A stretch of DNA of 5,156 nucleotides from positions 1 through 5,156 of the forward strand of contig JAPUJD010000208.1 of NCBI GenBank assembly GCA_027296385.1, read 5' to 3'. The DNA comes from Acidobacteriota bacterium. GTDB lineage: Bacteria; Acidobacteriota; Thermoanaerobaculia; Multivoradales; JAHEKO01. Under the pieces are notes generated by a model. That model ran no database searches. It was not told the DNA's origin and saw only the letters and a program-made list of their open reading frames with translations. A program made the translations under genes and the position numbers. Shown here piece after piece: positions 5,105 to 5,156 of this stretch (its first letter is position 1; each line of letters begins with the position of its first letter).

Positions 5105-5110
5105 GGGAGG
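5105..5110 (+). promoter_or_regulatory. Shine-Dalgarno of the right-edge gene
   Basis: GGGAGG with a 7-nt spacer to the ATG at 5118; a near-ideal site and the main evidence that a gene begins here. Confidence 0.7.
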
Positions 5111-5117
5111 AATCCAC

Positions 5118-5156
5118 ATGACCCACAACTCGAACCTTCGATCAGTGTTGGGAGCC
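5118..5156 (+). CDS. Start of an unidentified gene, cut by the window edge
   Basis: Thirteen codons (MTHNSNLRSVLGA) are open to the edge after a strong Shine-Dalgarno. The gene is divergent from parA across a 273-nt intergenic region. The polar start followed by LRSVLGA could lead into a signal peptide or a soluble protein; too little is present to name it. Confidence 0.6.
   Translation, partial: MTHNSNLRSVLGA

Noticed and set aside
4845..5126. N-terminal extension of ParA up to 5126
   Set aside because: ParA proteins of this type begin just before the P-loop; the extension is low-complexity Ala/Gly/Arg sequence, covers the -10 box, and runs into the start region of the divergent gene.

Overview
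The window is a high-GC bacterial fragment (coding third positions mostly G or C) with two blocks of genes that converge at about 2552-2661. Na+-NQR genes, a secreted glycosidase, a G-rich-tethered cupredoxin and a Soj-type ParA together suggest a free-living, aerobic or facultative Gram-negative. Acidobacteriota or a similar phylum is my guess from overall flavour only; no marker gene settles it.

Left block, + strand (1-2551): this is the end of a Na+-translocating NADH:quinone reductase (nqr) operon. It holds the last 36 codons of nqrF, then apbE (the FAD:protein FMN transferase that attaches FMN covalently to NqrB and NqrC), then nqrM (a small membrane cysteine protein needed for iron-centre maturation of NQR). 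Two further genes follow in tight coupling: an unrecognised 36-residue small ORF and a secreted TIM-barrel glycosidase resembling family GH113. Overlaps are nqrF/apbE 14 nt, nqrM/sORF ATGA, and sORF/GH directly abutting (TGA-ATG). Several starts lack a good Shine-Dalgarno, which suggests the block is read as one translationally coupled transcript.

Middle (2552-2661): a short convergent intergenic region. It contains a hairpin followed by a T run on the - strand, a plausible terminator for the leftward genes, overlapping a GC-rich hairpin that could serve the rightward operon.

Right block, - strand (2662-4844): in transcription order, an orphan ParA/Soj-type ATPase (4844-4074), a small exported plastocyanin-like copper protein (3935-3525) and a membrane-anchored or exported TPR protein (start chosen as GTG at 3327). 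Both the parA and TPR genes have a TATACT -10-like box upstream. The 197-nt gap 3328-3524 contains no gene, only an inverted repeat and the TPR promoter candidate.

Right edge (4845-5156): a 273-nt divergent intergenic region rich in small inverted repeats, then the first 13 codons of a + strand gene behind a strong Shine-Dalgarno. Its leader can form two mutually exclusive hairpins. No RNA gene, insertion sequence or CRISPR array is visible.
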